Positions 46,246 through 59,690 of a stretch of DNA of 64,000 bases are shown in pieces. Numbering within the stretch: the first letter of the stretch is position 1; each line of letters opens with the position of its first letter. The DNA lies in assembly GCF_963259705.1 (NCBI RefSeq), contig NC_081842.1:60338787-60402786 (forward strand), given 5' to 3'. The position numbers were made by a program, and so were the translations under genes. The stretch comes from Myotis daubentonii. Lineage: Eukaryota; Chordata; Mammalia; Chiroptera; Vespertilionidae. Below the pieces are notes generated by a model. It did no database searches and had not been told where the DNA came from. It saw only the letters and a program-made list of their open reading frames with translations.

Positions 46246-46504
46246 AGCCTCCTGGAATTGTCATCTACTTTTCTAGAAATTTCCCTTATGCACAAAAGGC
46301 ATGACTCTCCTTCCCTCTCTTAACCATAATGACTGATTCATCAGTAAGCAATTGACTGAGGAGTATTTTAATTTTTTCCTGAAGCAATGATTCATCAGAC
46401 CAATGGAAAAGTTTATGTTCCCTTCAGTTAGAGTTTTATTTAGTGCTCAGCAAGACAACATTGAGTAACTCTCCAAAGGTGATATTGGTCTAAAAACAAT
46501 GAGG
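46246..46504. other. Unassigned sequence
   Basis: Nothing recognised. Confidence 0.4.
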
Positions 46505-46672
46505 GTAAAGAGGGTCAATTATATGGACAGAAGGAGATGGCTTTGGGTGATGAACACACAATGCAATGATGTCTTATAGAGTTGATGATATACTAGTATT
46601 ATGATGTACTGGTATTATTGTACACTTGAAACTTATATAATCTTATTAAAGTTTTAAACAAATAAAGAGAAT
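46505..46672 (+). repeat. Old LINE-1 3' end, sense
   Basis: ggctttgggtgatgaacaca, atgcaatgatgtcttataga, tacacttgaaacttatataa, then an AATAAA-like end. Typical of old L1M 3' termini. Confidence 0.7.
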
Positions 46673-47797
46673 GATGAGAAGAACCTTTGGAACCTGAACA
46701 AGATTTACTCTCCATTATTTAAAAAAAAAAAATCCTCTGAATAAAGAGCCCAAACTGAATTGTTCTATACTAGATAGGCAGGGGGCTTCTAAACAGCCTG
46801 CTTATTGAGATTATTCAGATTATATAATTTAACTTGGGATACTAGAAATTATTTTATTTTTGATAAATTCTGTCCTTTCTTCTTCCCTGGTGTTCTGTAG
46901 TAAGTGGCTCCTATCTAGTTTTCAGTTACTGACTTCCTCATAATCTCACATTCTTTGTTCCTACTCTTCTACGTTCTTCAGTGGAATCTGTTTCTCTTGG
47001 TTCCCTATTGGAACATATATTTTAGTGGTGTTGTGGTTTATGGCATTCTGACACTGCAGATTCAGAAACACATCTATTCGGTAAGATGAGGTGAAAGAAA
47101 AAACATTGATAGTGACCTTGATAAATGAGAAATAGAACAACAAAATAAAATTCAATAAAGAAAATCCATGATAGTTGATTTATAGACAGAGGCACAAAAA
47201 TATAACTAGAAGGCAGGGAATAATACTCCGCTACTTTGTAGAGCTTTGCAGCTAATATAGTGATTTGTGGAAAGAAATAAGAGAGATGAATGGAATTCAA
47301 ACTTCTTATAGTGTACTTGAAAAAATTTTAAAGATCAGCACTCATCAATTTTTCTCCATGTACAAGAAAAGAAAACTGGCTTAGAAGAAAGCATATTATT
47401 GGTTGTATACCACAGGCTTTCTTCACTATCAGAGGGATGAAATACTGAAATGAGCTCCTAAGGGAGATTGTGGAATCCCTAGTCCATATATTAAAAAGTA
47501 TTTATTACTACATATACATAATTGCCACATATAGGTAAGTATTTATTGCACAAATAAACAAGTATTTATTGCAATCTTTGGGGAATCATCATAAAGAGAA
47601 CAAAAAACTCAATGAGCAGGAGGATTTAGTTCTTTGACTGTTTTAAGGAAGGTAGTTGAACAATCTTTCAGTATTCTCCCATGATCTAGAACACTTCCAA
47701 AAACATGATTCTGGGGAGCTCAGGATTCTAGAAAGTGAGATGTTTAGAAGTATATTTTGAATTGATCCCATGTTATACCATCACTTTCTTGAAGTAG
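46673..47797. other. Unassigned sequence
   Basis: Nothing recognised. An A run lies at about 46721-46732. The short near-repeat aagtatttattgca occurs twice near 47540-47570. Confidence 0.4.
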
Positions 47798-47914
47798 AAG
47801 GAGGAGGAGGAGGAGGAGGAGGAGGAGGAGGAGGAGGAGGAGGAGGAGGAGGAGGAGGAGAAGAAGAAGAAGAAGAAGAAGAAGAAGAAGAAGAAGAAGA
47901 AGAAGAAGAAGAAG

Positions 47915-47944
<30 letters not shown>
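47798..47944. repeat. (GGA)n-(GAA)n pure purine tract
   Basis: About 62 bp of GGA units (47798-47860) changing abruptly to about 84 bp of GAA units (47861-47944), with no pyrimidine on the plus strand. Confidence 0.97.
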
Positions 47945-47945
<1 letters not shown>

Positions 47946-48248
47946 CCCTGTATTTTACATAGGACTTCCTCCTAATTTTAAGTTTGACATTCCAAAGTTT
48001 GTTGACCTCTGAGAATAGCTGTGGTTTGGAGAAAAGTTCCTATTTTACACCAGCATTTTCTTTATTTACCACTTGTGACAGCCAACATTTTCTGTCATCA
48101 AGTTCAGAATTAAGATCAAAGACAGAAGTAACTCACTCTAATTAGCATAACAGGCAAACCAAAATGTTCTGTCTTACAGTTTCTAAAACATGCCTTATTC
48201 TAGAATGTAAAAGTTTTTTCCTCCCATTTCTCCCAAATTATATCTTAA
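47945..48248. other. Unassigned sequence
   Basis: Nothing recognised. Confidence 0.45.
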
Positions 48249-48773
48249 CTAGAGGCCCAGTGCACGAATTCATGCATGGGTGGGGTCCCTAGGCCTGGCT
48301 GGAGATCAGGGCCAATCAGGGCCAGGCAGATTGGGGCCTGCGGCTGGGGAGAGGGAGGGGGGGGGGCTGTGGACCGATCGGGGCCTGCCAGCCAAGGGGA
48401 GGGATGGGGCACGGGAGGTTAGCAGCCATCCCTGAGGAGGGAGCTGGCCTTCAGCCCCCCTGGGAAAGGGGCCATGTCTGCTGCCATGCACCCCCAGTTC
48501 CCCATCCCAGCCCAGGGCAGGGTCAGGAGAGGAGGCAACGGTCACCAGCTGAGCACAGAAGGAACGGACGCTAGGCGCCCGCCAAGGCCACCGACTAGCC
48601 ATGGGAGGTTGGCCATGGGAGCACACTGACCACCAGGGGGCAGCTCCTGCATTGAGCATCGGCCCCCTGGTGGTCAGTGCACATCATAGCAACTGGTCAA
48701 CCAGTCATTCTAGTCATTCTGGTTGTTCAGGTCATTCCGTCATAGCAGTCACTTAGGCTTTTATATATATAGA
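48249..48773 (-). mobile_element. Complete HeliBat-type Helitron (525 bp)
   Basis: The 3' end on plus is ctagaggcccagtgcacg with its hairpin. The 5' end on minus is TCTATATATATAAAAGCC at 48773. Near the 5' end is the best-kept family palindrome: arms tgaccaccagggggcagct (48627-48645) and its inverse at 48658-48676. The GC-rich middle has G runs. No protein coded. Its 5' T abuts the CTAG of the next element. Confidence 0.93.
48627..48676. promoter_or_regulatory. Palindromic pair of CTCF-like motifs in HeliBat
   Basis: The plus arm reads tgaccaccagggggcagct and the minus arm tgaccaccagggggccgat. Both fit the CTCF core (CCACCAGGGGGC). They face each other across about 12 bases. The fit is by eye; binding is not shown. 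Confidence 0.5.
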
Positions 48774-49193
48774 CTAGAGGCCCGGTGCATGAAATTCGTT
48801 CACAGGGGTAGGGGGGAAGTCCCTCAGCCCGGCCTGTAATGATGTAAGTGTTCTGCACCCAGCCTGGCCAGAGGCCCTCCACGGCCGGGCGCAGAATGCT
48901 TGCCTCGTCGCCAGGGCGATGACGCAAGTGTTCCCCAACCCCCCGGCTGCTCTGTGCCTGCTTCCCAGAGGCTCTCCGTGGTTGGGGTGGAATGCTTGCC
49001 TTGTCGCCATAGCAATGAAGCAAGCATTCCACCAGGCCACTCATGCTGTCTGCTGTCAGCGACCACCCCCCTGGGACTGGGGGACTCTGGTGGGGCTGAG
49101 AGGACTAGTTGCTGCCATCTTGTGGTTATGGGCACCACCATCTTTGTGGTAGAGTGATGGTTAATTTGCATATTACCCTTTTATTAGATAGGA
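48774..49193 (-). mobile_element. Complete HeliBat-type Helitron (420 bp)
   Basis: 3' end ctagaggcccggtgcatg on plus. 5' end on minus TCCTATCTAATAAAAGGG at 49193, preceded by a host A. The internal gccatcttgtgg and atttgcatattac are shared with 3927-4394, so both belong to one subfamily. No protein coded. Confidence 0.93.
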
Positions 49194-49385
49194 TTATAGC
49201 CCTAAAGTACCATGCCTTCTAGAAATGTGAGCCCTGGCATTCCTTGACCCAGAGGCCACAGGAGAAGATTTTTGAGAAATGCCAGAGGAAAGACATTCAG
49301 CAAAATGAGAGATGACTTACCTAGCAAGGCAAGACTGACATTTGCTCTAATTGCAAACCCCACATTTCAATTCTGGATATGAGCT

Positions 49386-49652
49386 GCTCAATAGAAATAT
49401 AGGGTCAACTACATGGATAATTTTGAATTTTCTGGTAGCCATATTTAAAAAGTAAAAATAAACAACTTAAATGCATTTTTAAAAATATGTTTTATTTAGC
49501 CCAACATGTAATCAATGTGAAAACATTATGAGATATTTTATATTCTTTGAAATCTGGTTTATATTTTACACTTGCAGAATATCTCAATTTGGACCAACCA
49601 CATTTCAAGAGCTCAATAGCCACATATGGCTAGTGGCTACTATATTGGACAG
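49386..49652. mobile_element. Old hAT-type MITE, decayed
   Basis: Ends ctcaatagaaatata and tatattggacag, with inner text ggtagccatatttaaaaagt and gccacatatggctagtggct. It belongs to a known old mammalian hAT family whose exact name I cannot fix. Confidence 0.6.
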
Positions 49653-50018
49653 AGAAATTCTGGATCATATATCTAAGTTCAGCAGCAAGGAAAAGAAAGA
49701 GCAAATCAAGGGAAGGTTGTGCCATCTCTGTGGCCTTTGCTCCAGTACTTCCCTAATTCATTTTCCTTTACCATGTAGGAGAAAGTACTCTGAGAGTGCA
49801 CTGAACAAGTCTTCACTTAAGTGGCACTTTCTCGATGCCACCTGACCACTGCCCACTCCGAACCCCTTCTATTATAGTCTTTATTCCATAGCACTACAAA
49901 CTTCTAATATGCTATATTATTTATTATGTTGTTGTTTGTTGTCTGTCTTCCAGCCAATACAATAGAAGAAAAGAACAGGAAAAAAAAAAGAGAGAGAGAA
50001 GAGCAGGAATATGTGTTT
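49653..50018. other. Unassigned sequence
   Basis: Nothing recognised. An A/GA-rich run lies at 49978-50005. Confidence 0.4.
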
Positions 50019-50026
50019 ATTTAGGC

Positions 50027-50176
50027 CAGTGGTTGGCAAACTGCAGCTCACGAGCCACATGTGGCTCTTTGGCCCCTTGAGTGTGGCCACGAAGTTTCAA
50101 TCACTGTACGTGCGAGCCCACACGTGGTATTTTGTGGAAGAGCCACACTCAAGGGGCCGCAGTTTACCGACCACTG
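50027..50176. mobile_element. Palindromic hAT MITE (150 bp), young
   Basis: The left end cagtggttggcaaactgc and right end gcagtttaccgaccactg are inverted. gtggctctttggccccttga and its inverse fold the whole element into a hairpin. A perfect 8-bp duplication, atttaggc, lies at 50019-50026 and 50177-50184. Confidence 0.95.
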
Positions 50177-50184
50177 ATTTAGGC

Positions 50185-50385
50185 CATTGAGGTAACCCAA
50201 GTAACTTGATCAGTGCCTGGCATATAGTAGGTCCTCTAACAATAACTGTGGATGTCACAGGAGTGAGTAGGACTTTAAAGCTTAGAATTTTACAGATGAG
50301 GACTCTGACCCCAGAAAAATGAACTGACTTGTCAAGGTCAAATAAGCTGACTAGTGGCAGAGCCAGTCTTAACACCCGAGTTTCT
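50185..50385. repeat. MIR SINE fragments, mixed orientation
   Basis: cagtgcctggcatatagtag is a sense MIR 3' part. It is followed by an antisense MIR (ttttacagatgaggactctg, gtggcagagccagtctta). Confidence 0.6.
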
Positions 50386-50509
50386 GAAACACTCGTCTGA
50401 AGCTTTTCACACCATTCGATGTGTAAAAAGAAAGAAAGGTAGAAACATAATTCCATTATTAGACATAAAACACTAGCTATGGCACTGGTAGTGCAAAAAT
50501 TTTTGTTGG

Positions 50510-50629
50510 GTTATGAATACCTAGAGGGCAGAGATTATGCCTTATTTAGCTTTGCATTTTCCTCCCCACCCCCCGTAATTGTAAAGAATATTTTACACAC
50601 TGTAGGTGCTGAATTAATAAAAGAATGAG
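50510..50629 (+). repeat. LINE-2 3' end, sense
   Basis: tacctagagggcagagatta and tgtaggtgctgaattaataa. It is the target of the following Ves. Confidence 0.7.
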
Positions 50630-50843
50630 CCTGGTCGGTGTGGCTCAGTGGTTGACCTATGAGCCAGGAGGTCACGGTTTGATTCTGTTCAGGGCACATG
50701 CCCGGGTTGCAGGTTTGATCCCCAGTAGGGGGTGTGCAGGAGGCAGCCAATCAATGATTCTCTCTCATAATTGATGTTTTTATCTCTCTCTCTTCCTTCC
50801 TCTCTGAAATTAATAAAAATATATTTAAAAAAATAATAAATAC
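50630..50843 (+). repeat. Ves SINE, sense, older subfamily
   Basis: Head cctggtcggtgtggctcagt, body, tail. Duplication ataaaagaatgag at 50617-50629 and 50844-50856. Confidence 0.92.
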
Positions 50844-50856
50844 ATAAAAGAATGAG

Positions 50857-52059
50857 TGGTCAATGGTGTCTGGTTTGTGGTATAATATGTGGTTTTCTTT
50901 TATTGGGAAGACAGTGGAAAGAAGTTGCTGCATTCACCGCAGATTGTTAGCTTTTCATTATGGCTTGGAGTGTTTGGAATGAGGTTGATGTATCTTCCGC
51001 TACTAATAGCAACTAGCCTCTGGAGCTGAAAGACTAAAATCTAAGAAAAGAGATGATTTTTTTTTCCAGAGGCATGTTTTTACAACTGTCTAGTTTGTAA
51101 CTCTCTTTAAAGATCTGTCAAGGCCATGAATGTTGCTAGTTTGAATCAATTTTCATGTTTATGTTTCTGAAAATCTTTCAGACTAAAATCAAGATGGTGA
51201 TGACAAATAACGAGGCTGGTTACAATGAACAAAAATGGCCCATTGTATGTACCTGCAGTAAAACTTAGCTATTGTCATGATGTACTCATATTCATTAGAT
51301 TGTTATGCAATAAAATATAAATTCTTTTTAAATACTGTTCACAACATCTGTAATCCTTTGATATCCCTGAGAGAATGGAGATAGTTGCTACCTTCCTTCA
51401 TTGGAGAAGGAAACAGAAATGGAGAAAGACATCTGTTGGTTAGTCATCAAGTTAACAGCAAAATCACAAATCCAGACCTGCCCTCTGAGGACCCCTAAGA
51501 AAAACTTTGAATAAGAGTCTAGTAATCTTTGCTATTTGTTTGAACTAAAGGTCATGTCATCATTTAAAACTAGCACTAGCCAGGACCCTGAGAAATTCTA
51601 TTTGCATAAGAAATCTATAATCAAAAGTTTATAGAAACATACTATTGGCATCCTAGTAGCTTTCTCAGCTTGAACATATGTTATCTTATCCTTTTTTAGA
51701 ATCTTAAAAAAAATAAAACCAGTGCTGGAACTTTGGGTGCAGCTTAAAGTACAAGCATAGAACAATTAGGAACAATGCCCATATGATGGAATTTGAATGA
51801 AGAATTTCAATAACTTTGAACAAATTGTGGGCATCCCACTATCAGGTTTTTTAAAAGTTTTCTTGAAGGGATTACAGATAGAAAGCTATAAAAAACTAAG
51901 CAATATTTTACAGATTAATTTGGCTGGACATGTTAAAATGGCTGGGGTCTAGGTTAAGGAGAGACAGTCTTCGGGGGCTAATGATGTCCTGGCAGTATTT
52001 TATCATCAGGCAGGTGCTACACAAATGGAGTCTAAGTTTCCACCTATGATTCCATCCTA
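50857..52059. other. Repeat-poor unassigned sequence
   Basis: No mobile element or exon recognised in 1.2 kb. Confidence 0.4.
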
Positions 52060-52215
52060 TGTTCATCTGATTCTGAGATAAGCAGTGTGGCTAAGGAAAG
52101 AAAAGACTCTCTTGAGGATCAGGAGAATAGATTTAAACCCAGAGCAATCATTTGCAGTACAATGGAGGAAAATTGTTCACCTTCTCTGAGTTTTGGATTT
52201 TCCATCATCTAAAAA
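52060..52215 (+). repeat. Possible MIR SINE, sense
   Basis: agcagtgtggctaaggaaag, agatttaaacccagagcaat and ttcaccttctctgagttttg are in MIR order, decayed. Confidence 0.5.
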
Positions 52216-52235
52216 ATAAATGGAAGGTACTTGAA

Positions 52236-52310
52236 TTATAGGGGGGATCACTTTGTAAATTATATAATTGTTTATGCTGTACACATGAAACCAATATAAT
52301 ATAGAATGTC
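52236..52310 (+). repeat. LINE-1 3' terminal fragment
   Basis: ggggatcactttgtaaatta and gctgtacacatgaaaccaat match an old L1 3' end. Confidence 0.6.
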
Positions 52311-52329
52311 AAAAAAGGAGAGAAAACTC

Positions 52330-52900
52330 TATAAGAAGACAAGCTGATGAGCAGAGACCTGGAGGTGAAGGTGCAAGAAGACCCTTGGCTTGACAAGGGC
52401 AGAGACACCACACTGGGGAGGGAAAAAAAGGTGGCGTGGTTAGAATTCAATAAGGGCCAGATTAAGGATGTGAACTTAACTGAGACGCTGGCAACTGAAT
52501 TAACATGAGAAAATGGTGTATAAAAGATTGGCCAAGGGTGGTAGCAGAATGCATTAAAGAGCAAAGTGCATGGAACTGGGAAGGCCCCCTGTAGTGAGTT
52601 GTAATAATTCATATGTGAGGTGAGGAGATCTGAAGTAGCAGTGCCATAAAGAGGGGGAAGAAAATCAGTGATGGCTAAGGTGATGATGTAATACACAGAG
52701 AAAGAAGGTGGGAGAAGAGAACAGAAAGGGATGCCAAGATGTTGAATTAGAGGGCACGCATGGCAAGTCATCCATGGGGAAACACTGACTGAGCTTTCGC
52801 TGTGCATGTGGTAATGTGATTATCCAGATTAAGTGTGATGGTGACAGTTGAAGCCATTGGAACAGATGAGCTCCCCTGCTAAACAGAGAGAGCATAGCTC
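52330..52900 (-). repeat. LINE-2, antisense, decayed
   Basis: gtgatggtgacagttgaag, ccattggaacagatgagctc and the run of phrases before it fit reverse-complement L2. A 200-codon minus frame overlaps it but is not a gene. Confidence 0.5.
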
Positions 52901-52904
52901 AGGA

Positions 52905-52995
52905 TTTAGGATGGAACATTGGAGAATTAATGTGATAATGTATGTAAAGTACTTAGCACAGTGGCTAGCATATACTAAGCGATCAATAAAAGGCA
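52905..52995 (+). repeat. MIR SINE 3' part, sense
   Basis: gtaaagtacttagcacagtg and atatactaagcgatcaataa. Confidence 0.65.
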
Positions 52996-55337
<2,342 letters not shown>

Positions 55338-55345
55338 GCCTAGAG

Positions 55346-55568
55346 CAGCAGTTCTCAACCTGTGGGTTGCGACCCCTTTAGGGGTCAAACGACCCTTTCA
55401 TAGGGGTCGCCTAGGACCATCAGAAAACACATATATAATTACATATTGTTTTTGTGATTAATCACTATGCTTTAATTATGTTCAATTTGTAACAATGAAA
55501 TTGGGGGTCACCACAACATGAGGAACTGTATTAAGGGGTCGTGGCGTTAGGAAGGTTGAGAACCACTG
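55346..55568. mobile_element. SPIN-type hAT element, non-autonomous (223 bp)
   Basis: Ends cagcagttctcaacctgtg and aggttgagaaccactg; inner gcgaccccttt, ggggtcgcctaggaccatc and gaaaacacatatataattac. This is the known pattern of SPIN_NA. An 8-bp duplication gc(c/a)tagag lies at 55338-55345 and 55569-55576. SPIN is known from scattered tetrapods, including vespertilionid bats, and is explained by horizontal transfer. Confidence 0.93.
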
Positions 55569-55576
55569 GCATAGAG

Positions 55577-56164
55577 AGTGGGGCATAGGAAAGGGAAATG
55601 ACTCACACCCACCTGCACAGCAAGCTTCCAGTTGAAGCAGATCCAAGCTGGGAGAAAGAAGAAGATATAACTTTGAATGAAGTTCAAAAATTTTATTATA
55701 CTGCACTAGGCATATTAATTACTGAACTAAGACTGTTCTAAGAAATCAAATGACCAGAAGAGACAAGGTTTTATTATCTAATTGTGAGCATATAAACGCT
55801 GAGGTCTGCCCAAGATTTCATCTGGGAGCAAAGGAGGATGTAATTGCACAGAATGCAGACAAAGAAGGAAAAGTACACATTTGGTTTCTGATTGCTCCCT
55901 ACTCTTTCCTATATGTCCACAGCTCCTGCTGAAAGGACAGACCCTAGAGAGCCACATTTTGCCCTTTGTGACTACATTTTACTCCCCATTCCTGGTCATA
56001 GTAGATTAGACCAGGGAAGGGTATTTGACCAAAGTCAGCCAGATAATTATTCAGCCAGAGACCTGTGACATGCCCTTGAATGAAAAGGTAAGTAAGGGCA
56101 ATCAGTTTCTTTTGCATGGGAATATGAGAAAACAGAAGAGAATGAATGCACTTAACCATGGGCA
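55577..56164. other. Unassigned sequence
   Basis: Nothing recognised. Confidence 0.4.
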
Positions 56165-56330
56165 CTGAAGCTAAATATCAGTCATTCATTCAACAAATAT
56201 TTAGAAAGGGCATTACTATGTTATAGTAAAAAGTAAGAAACATAAAGTCCCTGTTATCAAGGTGTTTAACATTCTAGTGGGTAAGCAGACAAAAATCACT
56301 TAAGGAAATAAATAAATTAGAGCATGACAG

Positions 56331-56366
<36 letters not shown>

Positions 56367-56740
56367 GCCTTGAGGGAATACATAGGATATTTGGACAAGG
56401 AATAGCCAGGAGGAAGGACCTACTCTACATAAGGTTGTCTGGGATGAGCTTGCTGAGGTAGGATATATAAACTAAAACCTGAAAAATTATATAGGTCCAG
56501 ATTTGTGAAGATTCAGGCAAAGAGTGTTTCAAACAGAGGAAAGCAAATGCAAAGACCGAGGAAGGAAATGGCTCGGCACATTCCCAGAATTGACAGACGG
56601 CCAGGGCAACTAGAGCAGAGTGAGCGAGAGGAAAGGATGAGCTCAGAGAGGGAGACTGGGGCCAGGCCATGCTGAGACTGGGAGGCCATGTGAGCACAAT
56701 GTGACCTAAGGATACAGAGTTTCGGCCACTGTGAACTAAG
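56165..56740 (-). repeat. LINE-2, antisense, with a (TTA)n insert
   Basis: cattcattcaacaaatattt, ttaacattctagtgggtaag, gaaagcaaatgcaaagaccg and cagagtgagcgagaggaaag. A (TTA)n run at 56331-56366 interrupts it. Confidence 0.75.
56331..56366. repeat. (TTA)n microsatellite
   Basis: Twelve TTA units. Confidence 0.95.
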
Positions 56741-56864
56741 TGAAATATACCTTTAAAAAATAACAAAGACCAAAAAAACAAAACAAAGACTGAGCAGTAA
56801 CTCTGAGCTGTCCAGTAAAAATTATAGCTAACAAATGTTGAGTTCTTTCATGCCTGTCAATGTA

Positions 56865-57195
56865 CTGCATTAGAAATCAGCAAACTTTTTCTAAAAATTT
56901 CTAGATAATAAATATTTGAAACTTTGTTTAGATCATACCGGCTTGGTCACAACTATTCAACTCTTGTAGTAGGAAAGCAACCAGATAACATGTAAATGAA
57001 TTAACATAACTATGTGTAAATAAAACTTTATGGGCATTGAAATTTGAATAGCATATAATTTTCATGGGTCAGGAAATACTAATTTTATTTTGAAACCATT
57101 TAAAAATGTGAAAACCATCTTTAGCTCATTGGTCCTAAAAAACAAAACTGTGGACAGGTTTGTTCCATAAGCCATAGTTTGCGAACAACTATTAT
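56865..57195. mobile_element. Old hAT-Charlie MITE, decayed
   Basis: atcagcaaactttttctaaa, cacaactattcaactcttgt, taaataaaactttatgggca and ccatagtttgcgaacaacta follow the order of an old Charlie-type element. Confidence 0.65.
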
Positions 57196-57345
57196 AGATG
57201 GATTACTTGTGATTAACTCATACTCACTTTATAGAAGGGGAAAATGACAAAAGTTCTCACAGCTAAAAGCTGGCAGAACCAAGATATGTACCAAGCAAAT
57301 CTGGTTCCAGATTACATTCTGTTAATTTTGCAATCTTGCCTTATG
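57196..57345 (-). repeat. MIR SINE, antisense
   Basis: actttatagaaggggaaaat and ggcagaaccaagatatgtac are in MIR order, decayed. Confidence 0.5.
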
Positions 57346-58170
57346 CTAAAAAATAATGCAAATTTAACATATTCAGGAGAAACACTTCTGTAATGGTGGA
57401 ATAAAAAATCCATTCCTCCATAAAAGCAAAGAGAACACTAGCCAAAATAGTTAAAATCAACTTTTTCAGAATTCTGAAAATTGACCTATTCCAATGGCAT
57501 TTTCATGGAAATGGAAAAACAACCTAAAATATGTATGGAACCACAAAAGATTCCAAATAGCCAAAGCAATCTTGAGAAGAGAAACCAAGTGGAGGCATCA
57601 CATTTCCTGATTTCAAATTGTATTACAAAGCTATACTAATCAAAGCAGTGTAATATTGGCATTTTTAAAAAACCCACACAGACCAATAAAACAGAACAGG
57701 AAACCCAGAAATAAATCTCTGTATATGTCAATTAATTTTCAACAAAAGTGTCAAGAGTATACAAGGTGGAAAGGATAATCTTTTCATTAAATATTGGAAA
57801 AACTGGATATCCACATACAAAAGAATGAAACTAGCTATCTATCTTACAACATACACAAAAACTTACTCAAGGTAGATGAAAGTCTTGAATGTAAGACCTC
57901 AAACTGTAAAACTCATAATTTTGGGATTTGACACCAAAAGCAAAGGTAATGAAAGCAAAAATAAACCACTGGGACTACCTCACACTCAAAAGCTCCTGCA
58001 CAGCATAGGAAACCATCAACAAAATCAAAATATAACCTACAGAATGGGAGAAAATATTTGCAAATCACAAATATTATAAAAGTTCAATTTCCAAAATATA
58101 CAAGGAGCTCATACAACTCAATAGCAAAAATAAATACATAAATAAATAAACTAATTAAAAAATGGGCAAA

Positions 58171-58386
58171 CGCCAAAACCAGTTTGGCTCAGTGGATAGA
58201 GCGTCGGCCTGCGGACTGAAAGGTCCTGGGTTCAATTCCGGTCAAGGGCATGTACCTGGGTTGCGGGCACATCCCCAGTAGGAGATGTGCGGGAGGCAGC
58301 TGATCGATGTTTCTCTCTCATCGATGTTTCTAACTCTCTATCTCTCTCCCTTCCTTCCTCTCTGTAAAAAATCAATAAAATATTTT
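58171..58386 (+). repeat. Ves SINE, sense, young
   Basis: Head with A box tggctcagtggatagagc and B box ggttcaattcc, body, tail. A perfect 16-bp duplication, ttaaaaaatgggcaaa, lies at 58155-58170 and 58387-58402. Confidence 0.95.
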
Positions 58387-58837
58387 TTAAAAAATGGGCA
58401 AAGGACCTAAGTAGACATTTTTTAAAGAAGACACACAGATGGACAACAGGTACATGAAAAGGGGGCTCAATATCACAAAACATCTGGGAAATGCAAATTA
58501 AAAGCAATGAGATATCACCTCACACTTGTTAGAGTGTCTACTACCAAAGGGACAAGAGATATCAAATACAGGTGGGAATGTGGAGAAAAGGGAACCCTGG
58601 TACATAGTTGGTAGAAATGTAATATGGCATAGTCACTATAAAAAACAGTACAATGGTTTCTCACAAAATTAAAAATAGAACTACCATATAATCTAGCAAT
58701 CCCACTTCTGGGTATATATCCAAAGGAAATTAAAACAGGATATCAAAAAATACCTGCACTCCCATGTTCATTGCAGCTTTATTCTCATTAGCCAAGATAT
58801 GGAAACACCTAATGCATGAATGAATGAATGAACACAT

Positions 58838-58870
<33 letters not shown>

Positions 58871-59303
58871 AATATTATTTTGACTTAAAAAAGGACATCC
58901 TGCTACTTGCAACAACATAGATGAACCTGGAGGGCATTATGCTAAGTGAAATAAGTCAGAGAAAGACAAATACTGCATAGTGTCACAATATGTGGAATCT
59001 AAAATAAACAAGTAAATAAGTAAGTAATAGTCAAACTCATAGAAACAGACAGTACAGTGGAGGTTGCCAGGGGCTGGAGAGTGGAGAAAATGGGGAGGGG
59101 TTGGTAAAAGACATAAGCTTTCAGTGATAAGATGAATACAGTCTGAGGATCTAATGCATAACATGAGTTGATAATACTGTATTGTAGTATTGAAATTTGC
59201 TCAGAGAGTAAAACTTAAGTGCTCTCATACTCAAAAATTAATCTGTGAGGTGGTGGATATATTAATTAACTTGATTGTGGGAATCCTTTCACAATATATA
59301 CTA

Positions 59304-59690
59304 CTAGAGGCCCAGTGCACAAATTCGTGCCCCAGTGGGGTCCCTCGGCCTCTCTGACATCCCTTAAGGGGTCCTGGATTGTGAGAGGGCACAGGCCAGG
59401 CTGAGGGACCCCACTAGTGCACAGTCTGGGCCGTGGAGGGATGTGGGAGGTTGGCCACCCGTGGGAGAGCTCCAGGGCATGTCCGGCCAGTCCGGCTCAG
59501 TCCCGAACGGCCAGACCCCAGCAGCAAGCTAACCTACCTACTGGTGGGAGCGTTTGCCCCCTGGTGGTCAGTGGATGTCATAGCGAGCAGTTGAGCACCC
59601 TTAGCATATCATTAACATATTACGCTTTGATTGGTTGAATGGATGACCAGACGACCAGACACTTAGCATATTCGCTTTTATTATATAGGA
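59304..59690 (-). mobile_element. Complete HeliBat-type Helitron (387 bp) inside L1
   Basis: 3' end ctagaggcccagtgcac. 5' end on minus TCCTATATAATAAAAGCG at 59690. Host L1 text is continuous across it (tatata / tatcaaatc). One CTCF-like arm ttgccccctggtggtca at 59554-59570; the opposite arm is worn away (ctactggtggg remains). Confidence 0.93.

Noticed and set aside
47770..48012. Poly-Gly/poly-Glu frame
   Set aside because: It is a translation of the GGA/GAA purine tract.
52205..52807. 200-codon open frame on minus, the longest in the window
   Set aside because: It overlaps decayed antisense L2 and other repeats, has no known domain, and shows no splice or promoter context. Taken as chance.
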